Shown here: one piece after another, positions 27,629-37,051 of the stretch
Layout: every line of letters begins with the position of its first letter
Numbering within the stretch: position 1 is the first letter of the stretch
Origin: Nonomuraea glycinis
Lineage (GTDB): Bacteria > Actinomycetota > Actinomycetes > Streptosporangiales > Streptosporangiaceae
Length of the DNA stretch: 64,000 nucleotides
Assembly (NCBI RefSeq): GCF_014646515.1
Contig: NZ_BMNK01000004.1
Coordinates: 114,719 to 178,718 of the forward strand
Direction of reading: 5' to 3'
Translations under genes and position numbers: made by a program
The notes under the pieces: generated by a model
What the model saw: the letters and a program-made list of their open reading frames with translations, nothing else
Database searches by the model: none
Told to the model about the DNA's origin: nothing

Positions 27629-28582
27629 TCAGAGGGCGGTAGGGGCCGCGAGCCAGGCGTCCACCCCGGCCAGGAGGCCGGCCTTGAGCTCCGGCCGGGC
27701 GAACGACGCCTCGATGCCGGCCCTGGCCAGCCCGGCCAGCGCCGGGTCACCGTAGCCGAAGACGTCCCGCGCGCGGCCGTACTCGTCGGCCAGGGCGGTC
27801 TCGCCGTCGGTGTTGAGCGTGACGACGAGGCCGGCGGCGCCCAGCAGCGGCAGTGGATGGGCCGCCAGCGCGGGGACGACGCCGAGCAGGACGTTGGAGG
27901 TGGGGCAGACCTCGAGCGGGATGCCCCGTTCGCGCACCTCCTCCACCAGGGCGGGGTCCTCCAGCACACGGATGCCGTGGCCGAGCCGTTCGGCGTGGCC
28001 GAGGGTGAGGGCCTCGCGGATGCTGGCGGGCCCGGCGAACTCCCCCGCGTGGTGCACCAGGCGCAGACCGGCGTCCCTGGCCGCCTCGAACACCTCGGCG
28101 AACGGCGCCAGCGGGTGGCTCTCGTCACCGGCCACCCCGATCCCGATCACGTGCTCGTAGCGGGTGGCGAGCCGGTAGGTCCGCCAGAGCCGCTCGACGG
28201 GCCGCCGCCGGGAGTGGTCGAGCAGCACCCGGCACTCGATGCCGTACCGGGCGCCTTCGGCGAGGCCGTCGAGCACCGCCTCCAGCGGCATCTCCGGCGC
28301 CCCCAGCCGCTCGCCGTGGGCGGCCGCGGTGAAGGTGACCTCGGCGTAGCGGGTCCCCTGCGCCGCCTCGTCCTCGCAGAACTCCAGCGCCACCCGCCGG
28401 AAGTCGGCGGCCGTGCGCAGCAGGTCGCGCACGCGCCCCCGCTGGTCGGCGAAGGCGCGGAAGCTCGCGAACCCCTCCTGCGGCGCCGGCTCGCCGCCGA
28501 GATCGCGCACGGTGCCGGGCCGTACCGTGCTCTCCAGGTGAACGTGCAGGTGGGCCTTGGGCAGCGCGCGGACGTCTCTCAC
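27629..28582 (-). CDS. Adenosine deaminase-like amidohydrolase
   Basis: About 317 residues from the GTG at 28582. Metal ligands HLH lie in KAHLHVHLES (His11/His13), the proton-donor region is VHHAGEFAG, and GHGIRVLEDP and VCPTSN follow. The usual tandem Asp near the end (TDDP) reads LNTDGETAL: the metal-binding Asp is kept, but the second Asp, which contacts adenine in adenosine deaminase, is Gly. Deamination of a purine-containing compound is likely, but the base or nucleoside may differ, for example aminodeoxyfutalosine. The frame is open across the upstream methyltransferase, but that is a shadow. Confidence 0.85.
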   Translation of the reverse strand: MRDVRALPKAHLHVHLESTVRPGTVRDLGGEPAPQEGFASFRAFADQRGRVRDLLRTAADFRRVALEFCEDEAAQGTRYAEVTFTAAAHGERLGAPEMPLEAVLDGLAEGARYGIECRVLLDHSRRRPVERLWRTYRLATRYEHVIGIGVAGDESHPLAPFAEVFEAARDAGLRLVHHAGEFAGPASIREALTLGHAERLGHGIRVLEDPALVEEVRERGIPLEVCPTSNVLLGVVPALAAHPLPLLGAAGLVVTLNTDGETALADEYGRARDVFGYGDPALAGLARAGIEASFARPELKAGLLAGVDAWLAAPTAL

Positions 28583-28626
28583 CCGCAGCACCCTAATGAC
28601 CAGCGGGTACGGCGCGCATCCGGGTT

Positions 28627-29388
28627 TTATCGCCGCCTGGTGACCCGGATCTTCGACTGCTTGTGCGGTCCCCGCTCCCAGTCGTCCATGAACGCGGCGT
28701 CCAGTCCGTGCCGGTCGGCCAGCGCCACCAGGGTCTCGGTGCGGTAGTAGAAGTCCTCGCGCAGCACCTGGTGCTCCTTGCCTTCGGTGCGGTCGAAGGT
28801 GAAGTCGAACCAGCCCGCCGGCCGCATGACCCGGCCGATGTGCGCGAAGCACTCGTCGATCACCTCCAGCGGCGAGTGGGAGAAGACGCTGTGGGCGTGC
28901 ACCACGTCGAAGTGCTCGTCGGGCAGGAAGGCGAAGCGCAGGTCGCGTACCGGGGTGAGGTAGGGCAGTTTGTCGCGCAGACCGTGCGTGGCGACGGTGT
29001 CGTGGGCGGCCATGAGGATGTCCGGCGAGATGTCGATGCCGTAGTAGTTGCCGGTGTGCAGGTAGTCGATGAACAACCGCCCGGCCCGCAAGTTGCCGCA
29101 GCCGATCTCCAGCATGCGGCATTCGGGCTTGAGCCCGTGCTCCACCAGATAGTCGAACTGCATGCGGCCCAGCGCCAGCCAGCGCTTGTGCGAGTGGGAC
29201 CCGACGGCCCCCTCGGGGCTGCGCGCCGTGTCGGACTTCATGACCGCCCGGTAGTAGGCGACGTGGTCGCGGGAGCGCAGGCGAAGCCACGAGTCGCGGG
29301 CGAGTCTGCGCAGGTGCGGCACGACCTTGTGGGGGTGCTTGAGCGCGTACGAGGCCTGGTGGACGAGGCTCGAACGAGGGCGTGTCAT
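28627..29388 (-). CDS. Class I SAM-dependent methyltransferase
   Basis: A 253-residue protein from the ATG at 29388. A basic N-terminal region of about 60 residues precedes the methyltransferase fold, with motif I MLEIGCGNLRAGR, acidic loop YYGIDISPDIL and motif IV FDVVHAHSVFSH. The Arg/His-rich N-terminus suggests membrane or nucleic-acid contact. It ends 44 bp before the deaminase start on the same strand, so the two may be co-transcribed. Substrate unknown. Confidence 0.82.
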   Translation of the reverse strand: MTRPRSSLVHQASYALKHPHKVVPHLRRLARDSWLRLRSRDHVAYYRAVMKSDTARSPEGAVGSHSHKRWLALGRMQFDYLVEHGLKPECRMLEIGCGNLRAGRLFIDYLHTGNYYGIDISPDILMAAHDTVATHGLRDKLPYLTPVRDLRFAFLPDEHFDVVHAHSVFSHSPLEVIDECFAHIGRVMRPAGWFDFTFDRTEGKEHQVLREDFYYRTETLVALADRHGLDAAFMDDWERGPHKQSKIRVTRRR

Positions 29389-29578
29389 GTGATGTACCGC
29401 CAAAGGTAGATCCAGCCTCTGTCACGGGCCGGAGAGGTGGGCACGGCCGTCCTGAAGGGAATGTAAATCACCTGCCCGAACCGCCGAGCGGCTCGCGTGA
29501 CACTCTTGAATCGCCATTTGCGCAGCCTTTCTCCATGACGGTTACCCGCGAAGGCGCACGGCCATTCCGAGGAGTTCG

Positions 29579-30331
29579 ATGACGCGGGTCCGCTATGCCA
29601 CCGTCGCCGCGCCGGGCGGCGTCAACGAGGACTACGTGATCGCCGGGCCGTCCTGGGTGGTGGTGCTGGACGGCGCGACCGCACCGCAGGGGGTCGACTC
29701 CGGGTGCGTGCACGACGTGAGCTGGCTGGTGCGCACCCTGGCCGGGGCACTGGCGGTCCGCCTCGACGGCGACGAGTCCCTGCCCGGCGTCCTGGCGCGG
29801 GCCATCGCCGCCACCATGGACGCGCACGCGGCGACCTGCGATCTGGGCAACCCGAACTCCCCCTCCTGCACCGTCGCCATCGCCCGCCGCCGCGGCGACC
29901 GGCTCGACCATCTGGTGCTGTGCGACTGCGCCATCGGGCTGTGGCATCGCGACGGCACGGTCACGGTCGTCACCGACGACCGGCTGGAGCACCTGCCCGG
30001 CGGCCGGCCGTACTCGCTGGAGCTGGTCGCGTCGCTGCGCAACAGGCCCGGTGGGTTCTGGGTGGCGAGCACCTGCCCCGAGGCGGTGGCGCAGGCGCTG
30101 ACCGGCTCGACGCCGGTGGCGGACCTGCGCGGGATCGCCCTGTTCACCGACGGGGTGACGAGACTGGCCGACTGGTACGGATATTCCTGGGAGCTCCTGG
30201 TCAGCGGCGCCGCGCAGGCACCCGAGGACCTGACGGCGCTGGTGCGCGAGCAGGAGCGGGCGCACGGCCCGGTGCGCGGGAAGGCGCACGACGACGCGAC
30301 CGCGGCCTGGCTGTCCTTCGAACCCGGTTGA
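29579..30331 (+). CDS. PP2C-like protein phosphatase family protein
   Basis: A 250-residue cytoplasmic protein with PPM-phosphatase landmarks: GGVNEDYV and VVVLDGATA near the start (metal-binding Asp), DLRGIALFTDGVTRL in the middle and AHDDATAAWLS at the end. It is compact and lacks extra sensor domains. The Asp set needed for two metals seems present. It lies 149 bp before a Hrd-type sigma-factor gene on the same strand, a position that invites comparison with phosphatase-controlled sigma factors, although no anti-sigma gene is here. Confidence 0.78.
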   Translation: MTRVRYATVAAPGGVNEDYVIAGPSWVVVLDGATAPQGVDSGCVHDVSWLVRTLAGALAVRLDGDESLPGVLARAIAATMDAHAATCDLGNPNSPSCTVAIARRRGDRLDHLVLCDCAIGLWHRDGTVTVVTDDRLEHLPGGRPYSLELVASLRNRPGGFWVASTCPEAVAQALTGSTPVADLRGIALFTDGVTRLADWYGYSWELLVSGAAQAPEDLTALVREQERAHGPVRGKAHDDATAAWLSFEPG

Positions 30332-30480
30332 GACGGGCGTCACAAGCTGTCGGTGCCGTTGGGTAGCTTAGGGGGTGAACAATTCTCCCGCTCGTGGTAG
30401 GGGGCCGATTTCCCGAACTCGACACGCACCCGACGCCGGCGCCGCCGCCGACTCCGTCCAACCCGAGCGAGGAGATCGCC

Positions 30481-31446
30481 TTGACCCAAGCAGCAGCAGA
30501 GGTTGTCGTCGACCTGGACGACAACACGACCTCAGTCATCGGCACCGACTCCGTCAAGACCTACCTCAAGGAGATCGGGCGGGTGCCGCTCCTGACCGCC
30601 TCTCAGGAGATCGACCTGGCCAAGCGCATCGAGGCCGGGCTGTTCGCCAGGGAGCGGCTGGACACCGAGGACGGCCTCAGCGGTGAGCTCCGCGCCGATC
30701 TCGAATGGATCTCCGACGACGGGGACCGGGCCAGGCAGCGGATGCTGGAGGCCAACCTGCGCCTGGTGGTGTCCATCGCCAAGCGCTACACCGGCCGCGG
30801 CATGCTCTTCCTCGACCTGATCCAGGAGGGCAATCTCGGCCTGATCCGGACGATCGAGAAGTTCGACTACCGCCTCGGCTACAAGTTCTCCACCTACGCC
30901 ACCTGGTGGATCAAGCAGGCGATCACCAGGGCCATGGCCGACCAGGCGCGCACGATCCGCATCCCGGTGCACATGGTCGAGATGATCAACAAGGTCGCGC
31001 GGGCCCAGCGGACGCTGCAGAGCGACCTCGGCCGTGAGCCCACCCCGGAGGAGATCGCCGCCGAGACCGAGCTCACCACCGATCGGGTGATCGAGGTGCA
31101 GGGCTACGGCCGCGAGCCGATCTCCCTGCACACGCCGCTCGGGACGGAGGGCGACAGCGAGTTCGGCGACCTCATCGAGGACACCGAGGCCGTCTCCCCC
31201 GCCGAGGCCGTCTCCTTCACGCTGCTGCAGCAGCAGCTGCGCGCCCTGCTGGACGACCTGTCCGAGCGCGAGGCGGGCGTGATCTCCATGCGGTACGGCC
31301 TGACCAACGGCAAGCCGATGACCCTCGACGAGATCGGCCGCATCTATGGCGTGACCCGCGAGCGGATCAGGCAGATCGAGGCCAAGACGATGTCCAAGCT
31401 GCGCCACCCGTCCAGGGCGATGGCGCTGCGCGACTACCTCGGTTAA
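30481..31446 (+). CDS. RNA polymerase sigma-70 factor, Hrd/RpoD type (group 1/2)
   Basis: About 321 residues from the TTG at 30481, which has a GAGGAG ribosome site six bases upstream; a GTG at 30394 is the alternative. Region 1.2 starts with [16 protein letters not shown]. Region 2 contains [18 protein letters not shown] and the -10 recognition helix [19 protein letters not shown]. Region 4 ends in [19 protein letters not shown]. The long acidic region 1.1 of the main vegetative factor is missing, so this is probably a HrdA/HrdD-like alternative principal sigma factor rather than the essential one. Confidence 0.92.
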   Translation: MTQAAAEVVVDLDDNTTSVIGTDSVKTYLKEIGRVPLLTASQEIDLAKRIEAGLFARERLDTEDGLSGELRADLEWISDDGDRARQRMLEANLRLVVSIAKRYTGRGMLFLDLIQEGNLGLIRTIEKFDYRLGYKFSTYATWWIKQAITRAMADQARTIRIPVHMVEMINKVARAQRTLQSDLGREPTPEEIAAETELTTDRVIEVQGYGREPISLHTPLGTEGDSEFGDLIEDTEAVSPAEAVSFTLLQQQLRALLDDLSEREAGVISMRYGLTNGKPMTLDEIGRIYGVTRERIRQIEAKTMSKLRHPSRAMALRDYLG

Positions 31447-32534
31447 GCGCTCGCCCGCCGGCCTTCCGAGGGGTGCCGCCACGCGAGGGTGCCGCCCGGC
31501 GCGCCCGCGAAGGCGAGCAGGCCGGCGCCCTCGGCGGCGAGTTCGGCCATGGCTCGCTCCGGCAGCGGGCCGAAGGGCCGCAGTTCCAGCACGCCGTCCT
31601 TGATGTCCCACATGCCGGCGACGATGCCGTCGACGAGGAAGGTCGGGAAGATGACGGCGCCCACGCACACGGCCTTGCGCTGCTCGTCCGTCATCATCCG
31701 GGTGCGGTCGGCGTAGGCGACGATGAGGTTGTCGAAGGCGGGCAGGAACCGCACGGGAGCGGGCACGTCCTCCTCGGCGAGCGGCGCGTCCGGCAGGTCG
31801 TAGAGGACACGACCCTCAGTGTCGTGATATTTCCGCAAAGGCATGGCCTCGATCACCGGCCGCAACCGGGTCAAGCCTGACCACATCTGCACGTCCATCA
31901 CGCTCGCGGGGCCGAAGGCGGCCAGATAGCGGGTGACGAGCCGTTCGATGGGCGGGGCGTCGTCCAGCGGCCTGCCGAGCCACTCCTCGGCCAGCGTGAA
32001 CGGCGTCGCCCCGCCCCGGTTCCAGACGCCGCTCGGCGGGGCGTGCACCACCGGCACCAGCGCCTGCGCCGACCAGCCGAGCGCCATCGGCTCGACCTCC
32101 GGCCAGCGCTCCAGGAGCAGGTCGCGGAGCTGGGGCCGGGTCAGCGTACGGCCCGCCAGGTGCCCGCGGGCCAGCGTCACCAGCTCGTCCAGGTCCACCT
32201 CGCCGGTGGCCCGGCCGAACCCGGCCTGCCGGGCCCGCGACATCGGCGCCTGCATCATCGGCCGCAGCCACAGGTAGTCGTCGGCCAGGGCCAGGTGCTG
32301 GGTGCTGCGCAGCAGCGACCCGCGTACGACCTGCCTGCCGTACAGCAGGGAGGTCAGGTCCTCCTGGGTGAAGGAGGCCAGCCGCGACCACAGGCCGTAG
32401 TACGGCGGGTTGACGTCCTGTCCCTGGAGGGCGACCAGCCGCTCGATCGCCCGCAGCGGGGACAGCGGCGAGCGGGCGAGCAGGAGCTGGCGGTCCAGCG
32501 TCGTACGGTTGAGCACCCGGCGGTTCAGCTTCAT
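31443..32534 (-). CDS. Winged-helix DNA-binding protein, AlkZ-like (HTH_42)
   Basis: A 363-residue AlkZ/YcaQ-family protein and the second of this family in the window. Its active-site region reads [17 protein letters not shown], with a QxD-type motif as in one known glycosylase subgroup, unlike the HxQ form of the gene at 25934. Residues [18 protein letters not shown] and [15 protein letters not shown] are conserved in the family. Its stop codon overlaps that of the convergent sigma-factor gene in the shared bases TTAA. Probable DNA-alkylation repair enzyme. Confidence 0.85.
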   Translation of the reverse strand: MKLNRRVLNRTTLDRQLLLARSPLSPLRAIERLVALQGQDVNPPYYGLWSRLASFTQEDLTSLLYGRQVVRGSLLRSTQHLALADDYLWLRPMMQAPMSRARQAGFGRATGEVDLDELVTLARGHLAGRTLTRPQLRDLLLERWPEVEPMALGWSAQALVPVVHAPPSGVWNRGGATPFTLAEEWLGRPLDDAPPIERLVTRYLAAFGPASVMDVQMWSGLTRLRPVIEAMPLRKYHDTEGRVLYDLPDAPLAEEDVPAPVRFLPAFDNLIVAYADRTRMMTDEQRKAVCVGAVIFPTFLVDGIVAGMWDIKDGVLELRPFGPLPERAMAELAAEGAGLLAFAGAPGGTLAWRHPSEGRRASA

Positions 32535-32550
32535 ACCGGCAGGCTAGGAG

Positions 32551-33981
32551 TTATTGCGGAAAGGAAGCTTCCGCGTTGAGCAGCTCGTCGAGCGCTTCGC
32601 GCAGATGCCCGGCCAGCTCCCACGCGTCCGGCACCATCGTCCGGTCGGTGACCACCCCGAAGTCGAGTGAGCCGTCGTAGGAGAAGGCGGTGATGTTCAC
32701 CCCGCCGCTCATGTCGGTGATCACCGAGACCGGATAGTGGTGCAGCAGCCGCACGCCGGACACGTACAGCGGGAACTGCGGGCCCGGCACGTTCGAGATG
32801 AACACGTTGATCGGCGGCACGGTATGCCCGACCAGCCCGAACGCCGACCTGGAGGCCAGCCCCATGAGCGCGGCGGGCATCGACTCGCTGAACTCGCGCA
32901 GCCAGCGCGCGGGCGACAGCGAGAACCGGTCCTTGATCCGCTGCATCGCGAGCCGCACCTCGTGCAGCCGGGCCACCGGATCCTCCAGATGCACGGCCAG
33001 CGGCGCGGTCATGATCGTGACCTGGTTGCCCGTCCCCTCGTCACCCGCCGCGCGCAGCGAGAACGGCACCCCGGCCACCAGCGGCTGGTCCGGCACCCCG
33101 CCATGCCCGGCGAGCCAGCGCCGCAGCGCTCCGGCGCACACCGCCATGACCACGTCGTTGACGGTGACGTCGAACTCCTTGCGCACCGCCTTGAACTCCT
33201 CCAACGGCAGCGCGACGAACGCGAAGCGCCGATGCGCGGAGATCGGGCCGCTGAACGGCGTCTTCGGCGCGGGCAGCGACGGCAGCTCGGGCGTCTGCCC
33301 ACTGCCCGCGGCCCGGCGCGCCAGCGCCGCGACGGTCCCGCTGCCGGGCAGCGCCGACACGATGGGGATCTCGTCCAGGTGCGGCGCCGCGCGCGCGACG
33401 AACCGCAGCGCCTGCGCCGGGTTGCCGGCCATCCGGGACAGCCCGCGCGCCACCATCTCGGCCGGGCCGGGCGGCGGATCGTCGACCTCGGGCTCGTGCT
33501 CGGGCGGGGGCGCGGGGACGGGCCCGAGGTCGAGCAGCGCGGCCAGCACGTCCGCGCCGCCGACGCCGTCCACCGCCGCGTGATGGATCTTCACATAGAG
33601 TCCGGTACGCCCGCCGCTCAGCCCGTGGATGAGGTAGATCTCCCACAGCGGCTTGCCCCGGTCCAGGCGGCGCGGATGCAGCCGGGCCACCTGCTCGGCC
33701 AGCTGCCTGTCGTCCCCCGGCGGCGGCAGCCCGATCTCCCGTACGTGATAGTCGAGGTCGAGATCGTCTTCGCGCACCCAGTAGGGGTGGTCCAGCCCGA
33801 ACGGCACCGGGGCCAGCTTGCGGTGCAGCGCCGGGACGTACGGCAGCCGCGCCTGCAGCAGGTCCTGCAGGTCGGCGCGGTTGAGGCTCCCCTCGAGAAT
33901 GGCCAGGCCGGCGATGTTGGCGACGTTCGTGGCGGTCTCGAAGTGCAGGAACTGCGCGTCCAGGGCGGTCAGCTGGGACAT
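32551..33981 (-). CDS. WS/DGAT/MGAT family acyltransferase
   Basis: A 476-residue bifunctional wax ester synthase/diacylglycerol acyltransferase-type enzyme. The catalytic motif HHAAVDGV occupies residues 133-140 (His134, Asp138), and the conserved PINVFISNVPGP lies in the C-terminal half. It transfers fatty acyl groups from acyl-CoA to diacylglycerol or alcohols at the inner membrane face for storage lipid. It is the length of mycobacterial Tgs proteins. It ends 16 bp before the AlkZ-like start on the same strand, but shared function is not obvious. Confidence 0.92.
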   Translation of the reverse strand: MSQLTALDAQFLHFETATNVANIAGLAILEGSLNRADLQDLLQARLPYVPALHRKLAPVPFGLDHPYWVREDDLDLDYHVREIGLPPPGDDRQLAEQVARLHPRRLDRGKPLWEIYLIHGLSGGRTGLYVKIHHAAVDGVGGADVLAALLDLGPVPAPPPEHEPEVDDPPPGPAEMVARGLSRMAGNPAQALRFVARAAPHLDEIPIVSALPGSGTVAALARRAAGSGQTPELPSLPAPKTPFSGPISAHRRFAFVALPLEEFKAVRKEFDVTVNDVVMAVCAGALRRWLAGHGGVPDQPLVAGVPFSLRAAGDEGTGNQVTIMTAPLAVHLEDPVARLHEVRLAMQRIKDRFSLSPARWLREFSESMPAALMGLASRSAFGLVGHTVPPINVFISNVPGPQFPLYVSGVRLLHHYPVSVITDMSGGVNITAFSYDGSLDFGVVTDRTMVPDAWELAGHLREALDELLNAEASFPQ

Positions 33982-34101
33982 GGTGAAATGGTGCCACTTC
34001 CGCCTTGAACCAACCAGACTCAGCCCCCCACTTCAAGTCGGCGGCCCAGCACGTGCCGGGATGGCCCGGTTGAGGTTCCGCAGGGTGAGCATGAACCCTT
34101 C

Positions 34102-35292
34102 ATGCACTTTCCTATCGAATCAGTACGTTCCGCCTACCCCGCCTTGGCCGACGGCCACGCCTACCTCGACGGCGCGGCGGGCACCCAGGTCCCGCAGGCG
34201 GTGATCGACGCCATCGCCGGCGCCTACCGGGCCGGGCTCGGCAACGTGGGCGGCGCCTTCCCCGCCAGCCACCGCTCGGACGCGATCGTGGCGGCGTGCC
34301 GGGCGGCCGTCGCCGACCTGGTCGGCGGGCACCCCGACGGGGTCGTCCTCGGCCCCAACATGACGACCCTCACCTACCGGCTGGCCGGGGCGCTGTCCAG
34401 GGAGTGGGGGCCGGGTGACGAGGTGGTGCTGTCACGGCTGGACCACGACGCGAACGTGCGCCCGTGGGTGCAGACCGGGGCGACGATCCGCTGGGCGGAG
34501 GCGGATCCGGTGACCGGTGAGCTGCCGGTGGAGCAGTACCGCGAGCTGATCGGCGAGCGCACCCGGCTGGTGGCCGTGACGGCGGCGAGCAACGTGCTCG
34601 GCACCCGCCCCGACGTGGCCGCGATCACCGCGCTGGCGCACCGGGCCGGGGCGCTGACGTACGTGGACGGGGTGCACGCCACCGCGCACGGCCCGGTCGA
34701 CATGCGGGCGCTGGGCGCCGACTTCTACGCCACCAGCGCCTACAAGTGGTCGGGCCCGCACATCGGCGCGGTCGTCGCCGACCCGGCCCTGCTGGAGACG
34801 GTCAGGCCGGACAAGCTGGCCTCCTCCTCCGACACGGTGCCCGAACGGTTCGAGCGGGGCACCGCCGCCTTCGCCGACCTCGCCGGGGTGACGGCGGCCG
34901 TGGACCATCTGGCCGCGCTGGCACCCGGCACGGGGACGCGCCGCGAGCGGCTGCTGGCCTCGATGACGGCCGCGGAGGAGCACGAACTGGCGCTGTTCGG
35001 GGTCCTGCTGGCGGGCCTGGAGACGATGCCGCACGTCACCGTGTACGGCAAGCCCGCCAGGCGTACCGCCACCGCGTACTTCACCGTGGCCGGGCGCACG
35101 CCTCTGGAGGTGGCCGAGCACCTGGCGGCGCGCGGCGTGAACGTGTGGAACGGCCACAACTACGCCTGGGAGCTCACCGCCGTGCTCGGCATCCGCGACG
35201 CGGGCAGCGCGGTGCGGGCCGGCCTGGTCCACTACAACGACCGCTCCGACGTGGACCGGCTCCTGGAAGGCGTGGCCGGCCTGGGCTCGTGA
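34102..35292 (+). CDS. Cysteine desulfurase-like PLP enzyme
   Basis: A 396-residue class V aminotransferase of the cysteine-desulfurase-like subfamily. The PLP Lys is residue 215 in TSAYKWSGPH, the Asp that binds the pyridine nitrogen is Asp189 in YVDGVHA, and HDANVRPW marks the subfamily. The active-site Cys loop of true NifS/IscS proteins is not evident, so it may act on another amino acid or lack desulfurase activity. No Fe-S assembly genes are adjacent. The ATG follows a 120-bp spacer divergent from the acyltransferase. Confidence 0.88.
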   Translation: MHFPIESVRSAYPALADGHAYLDGAAGTQVPQAVIDAIAGAYRAGLGNVGGAFPASHRSDAIVAACRAAVADLVGGHPDGVVLGPNMTTLTYRLAGALSREWGPGDEVVLSRLDHDANVRPWVQTGATIRWAEADPVTGELPVEQYRELIGERTRLVAVTAASNVLGTRPDVAAITALAHRAGALTYVDGVHATAHGPVDMRALGADFYATSAYKWSGPHIGAVVADPALLETVRPDKLASSSDTVPERFERGTAAFADLAGVTAAVDHLAALAPGTGTRRERLLASMTAAEEHELALFGVLLAGLETMPHVTVYGKPARRTATAYFTVAGRTPLEVAEHLAARGVNVWNGHNYAWELTAVLGIRDAGSAVRAGLVHYNDRSDVDRLLEGVAGLGS

Positions 35293-35396
35293 CAGCGGCG
35301 CTCTCCGGACCGCCGCACATCTGATCACCGGTGCGGCGGGGGCCTGTCCGTCGCTTCCGCGTTCAGGGAGCACCGCCCGGCTTCTAAGATCACCCC

Positions 35397-36368
35397 ATGA
35401 GCCTGCCCGCCGTGCCCGACCTGGCGGCGTCGCCCGTCGAGCCGGCCCGCGACCCCTACCACATCTACCTCGCCTCGCTGACCAGCCCGGAGTCGCGGCG
35501 CACCATGCGCGGCTGCCTCGACCGGCTGGCCCGGCTGCTCACCGGCGACGAGTCCGTCACCGGTGCGGGCCAGCCGTGGCACCTGCTGCGCTACGAGCAC
35601 ACCGTGCGCATCCGCACGCTGCTGACCGAGCAGGGCTGGTCGGCCGCCTACGTCAACAAGCACCTGGTGGCGCTGCGCAGGGTGCTCAAGGAGTCCTGGC
35701 GGCTCGGCCAGACCAGCGCCGAGGACTACGCGCGCGCCTCCGACCTGGCTCCGGTACGGCAGAGCCGCCTGCCCACCGGGCAGCACGTGCCGCCGGAGGT
35801 CGTCGGGGCGGCCCTGTCGGCCTGCGACGACTCGGCGGCCGGGACGCGGGACGCGGCGCTGATCGCGGTGCTGTACTCAACCGGCTGCCGGCGCGCCGAG
35901 GTCGGCGGGCTGACGCTCGCCGACTACGATCCGGGCGCCCGCTCGCTGCGGGTGCGCGGCAAGCGCGACAAGGAGCGCCTGGTCTATCTGACGGCCGAGG
36001 CGATCGGCCTGCTGGAGCGCTGGCTGAGGGTGCGGGGCCGGACGCCGGGGGCGCTGTTCAGCCCGATCAGCAAGGCCGGGCGGCTGCGGCTGCGCGACGA
36101 CCGGCCGGTGGGGCTGACGGGGCAGGGCATCGCCGACATCCTGGCCCGCCGGCTGGGCGAGGCGGGCGCGTCCCCGCGCACCGCGCACGACTTCCGCCGC
36201 ACCTTCATCGGCGAACTGCTGGACGCCGGCGTGGACCTGGCGACCGCCCAGGCATTGGTGGGCCACTCCTCCCCAGCCACCACCGCCCGCTACGACCGCC
36301 GCCCCGAGCGCACCCGCCGCGAGGCCGTCGACCGCCTCCGCCTCCCCCCGGCCCGCCCCCTGGCCTGA
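35397..36368 (+). CDS. Tyrosine-type recombinase/integrase (Xer-like)
   Basis: A 323-residue recombinase. The N-terminal SAM-like core-binding domain spans about 20-110. The catalytic domain has Arg166 in STGCRRAEVGGL, His264-x-x-Arg267 in AHDFRRTF, His290 in LVGHSS and the nucleophile Tyr299 in TTARYDRR. All catalytic residues are present. It marks the left side of a region full of gene remnants, but no att repeats could be paired by eye. It could be a stable chromosomal Xer-like gene or the integrase of a decayed element. Confidence 0.9.
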   Translation: MSLPAVPDLAASPVEPARDPYHIYLASLTSPESRRTMRGCLDRLARLLTGDESVTGAGQPWHLLRYEHTVRIRTLLTEQGWSAAYVNKHLVALRRVLKESWRLGQTSAEDYARASDLAPVRQSRLPTGQHVPPEVVGAALSACDDSAAGTRDAALIAVLYSTGCRRAEVGGLTLADYDPGARSLRVRGKRDKERLVYLTAEAIGLLERWLRVRGRTPGALFSPISKAGRLRLRDDRPVGLTGQGIADILARRLGEAGASPRTAHDFRRTFIGELLDAGVDLATAQALVGHSSPATTARYDRRPERTRREAVDRLRLPPARPLA

Positions 36369-36559
36369 CCGGGGCGACAACACCGACCACCTCCTCGCCC
36401 ACTGGCCTGCCCCATGAGCGGTCACACCGACCGCCTCCCCCTACCTGACCTCGGGCGATACACGACCTCCTCCCCCGCCCCTGGCCTGACGTCGGGCGAT
36501 CACACCTCGGAACTCCGGGGCGCGGATGGTGACGGGCGCCGGGCCGGTGAGGGGTCTTG

Positions 36560-36693
36560 TCAGCCGGCGCGGGCGGGCCCGGTGCCGATCGGCCGGGCTC
36601 GGTCCTTGCGGTGGTCGCCCGGCGTGTGGCGGTACCACTGCTTGAAGGCGAGGTGGAAGCCGACGGTGGAGCGGTAGCCGACGCGCGGCGCTG
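36560..36693 (-). pseudogene. AraC-family regulator, C-terminal remnant
   Basis: Reading the minus strand from 36693, the frame gives RVGYRSTVGFHLAFKQWYRH and TPGDHRK, then a short tail to the TGA at 36560-36562. This is the second helix-turn-helix of AraC-type regulators. The first HTH and the ligand domain are missing, and the break joins directly to an oppositely oriented reductase fragment. Confidence 0.7.
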
Positions 36694-36976
36694 ACCCGGG
36701 ACGGGCTGGAGGGCAGGGTGCTGGACGCCGGCGGTCCCGAGGCGGTGACCGGTCACGAGCTGGCCGCGGCCTTCGGGCCCGAGGTTCGTTACGCCGGGCA
36801 GGACGTGGACGCGTTCGAGGCAGGACTGGCCATGGCGCTGGGCGCGGTGACGGCGGCCGGGGTGGCGGAGACCTACCGCTGGATCGCCGCCAACGACCCC
36901 GTCAAGCTCTACGGCCCCGGCCCGGCGCTGGACCTCCACCCGGCCGCCCCACGGACCTGGATCGCCGCCCAGCGCC
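36694..36976 (+). pseudogene. NmrA-like reductase, C-terminal remnant
   Basis: The plus-strand frame reads RDGLEGRVLDAGGPEAVTGH, then ELAAAFGPEVRYAGQDVDAF and a C-terminal WIAANDP segment, as in the last third of NmrA/SDR reductases (the AVTGHELA and VRYAGQD blocks). The Rossmann N-terminus is absent, and at about 36976 the frame runs into the antiparallel PadR fragment. Deletions on both sides have removed the rest. Confidence 0.65.
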
Positions 36977-37045
36977 GACCTGGTAGCCGTGGGCGCGCCC
37001 GCGCCTGCGCAGCGCGCCCAGGACCAGCAGCCGTACCGGCTTCAT
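36977..37045 (-). pseudogene. PadR-family regulator, N-terminal remnant
   Basis: From the ATG at 37045 (minus strand) the frame reads MKPVRLLVLGALRRRGRAHG then YQV, the standard PadR start and first helices, preceded by a GGGAGGG ribosome site. It then loses homology at the junction with the reductase remnant. PadR/NmrA pairs are often neighbours, so one deletion may have removed the distal parts of both. Confidence 0.65.
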
Positions 37046-37051
37046 CGAACC

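Noticed and set aside
27629..29425. A single 598-codon frame that would fuse the adenosine deaminase to the methyltransferase region
   Set aside because: The upstream part is an Arg/Pro/Ala-rich shadow of the methyltransferase in another frame. The deaminase homology begins at the GTG near 28582.
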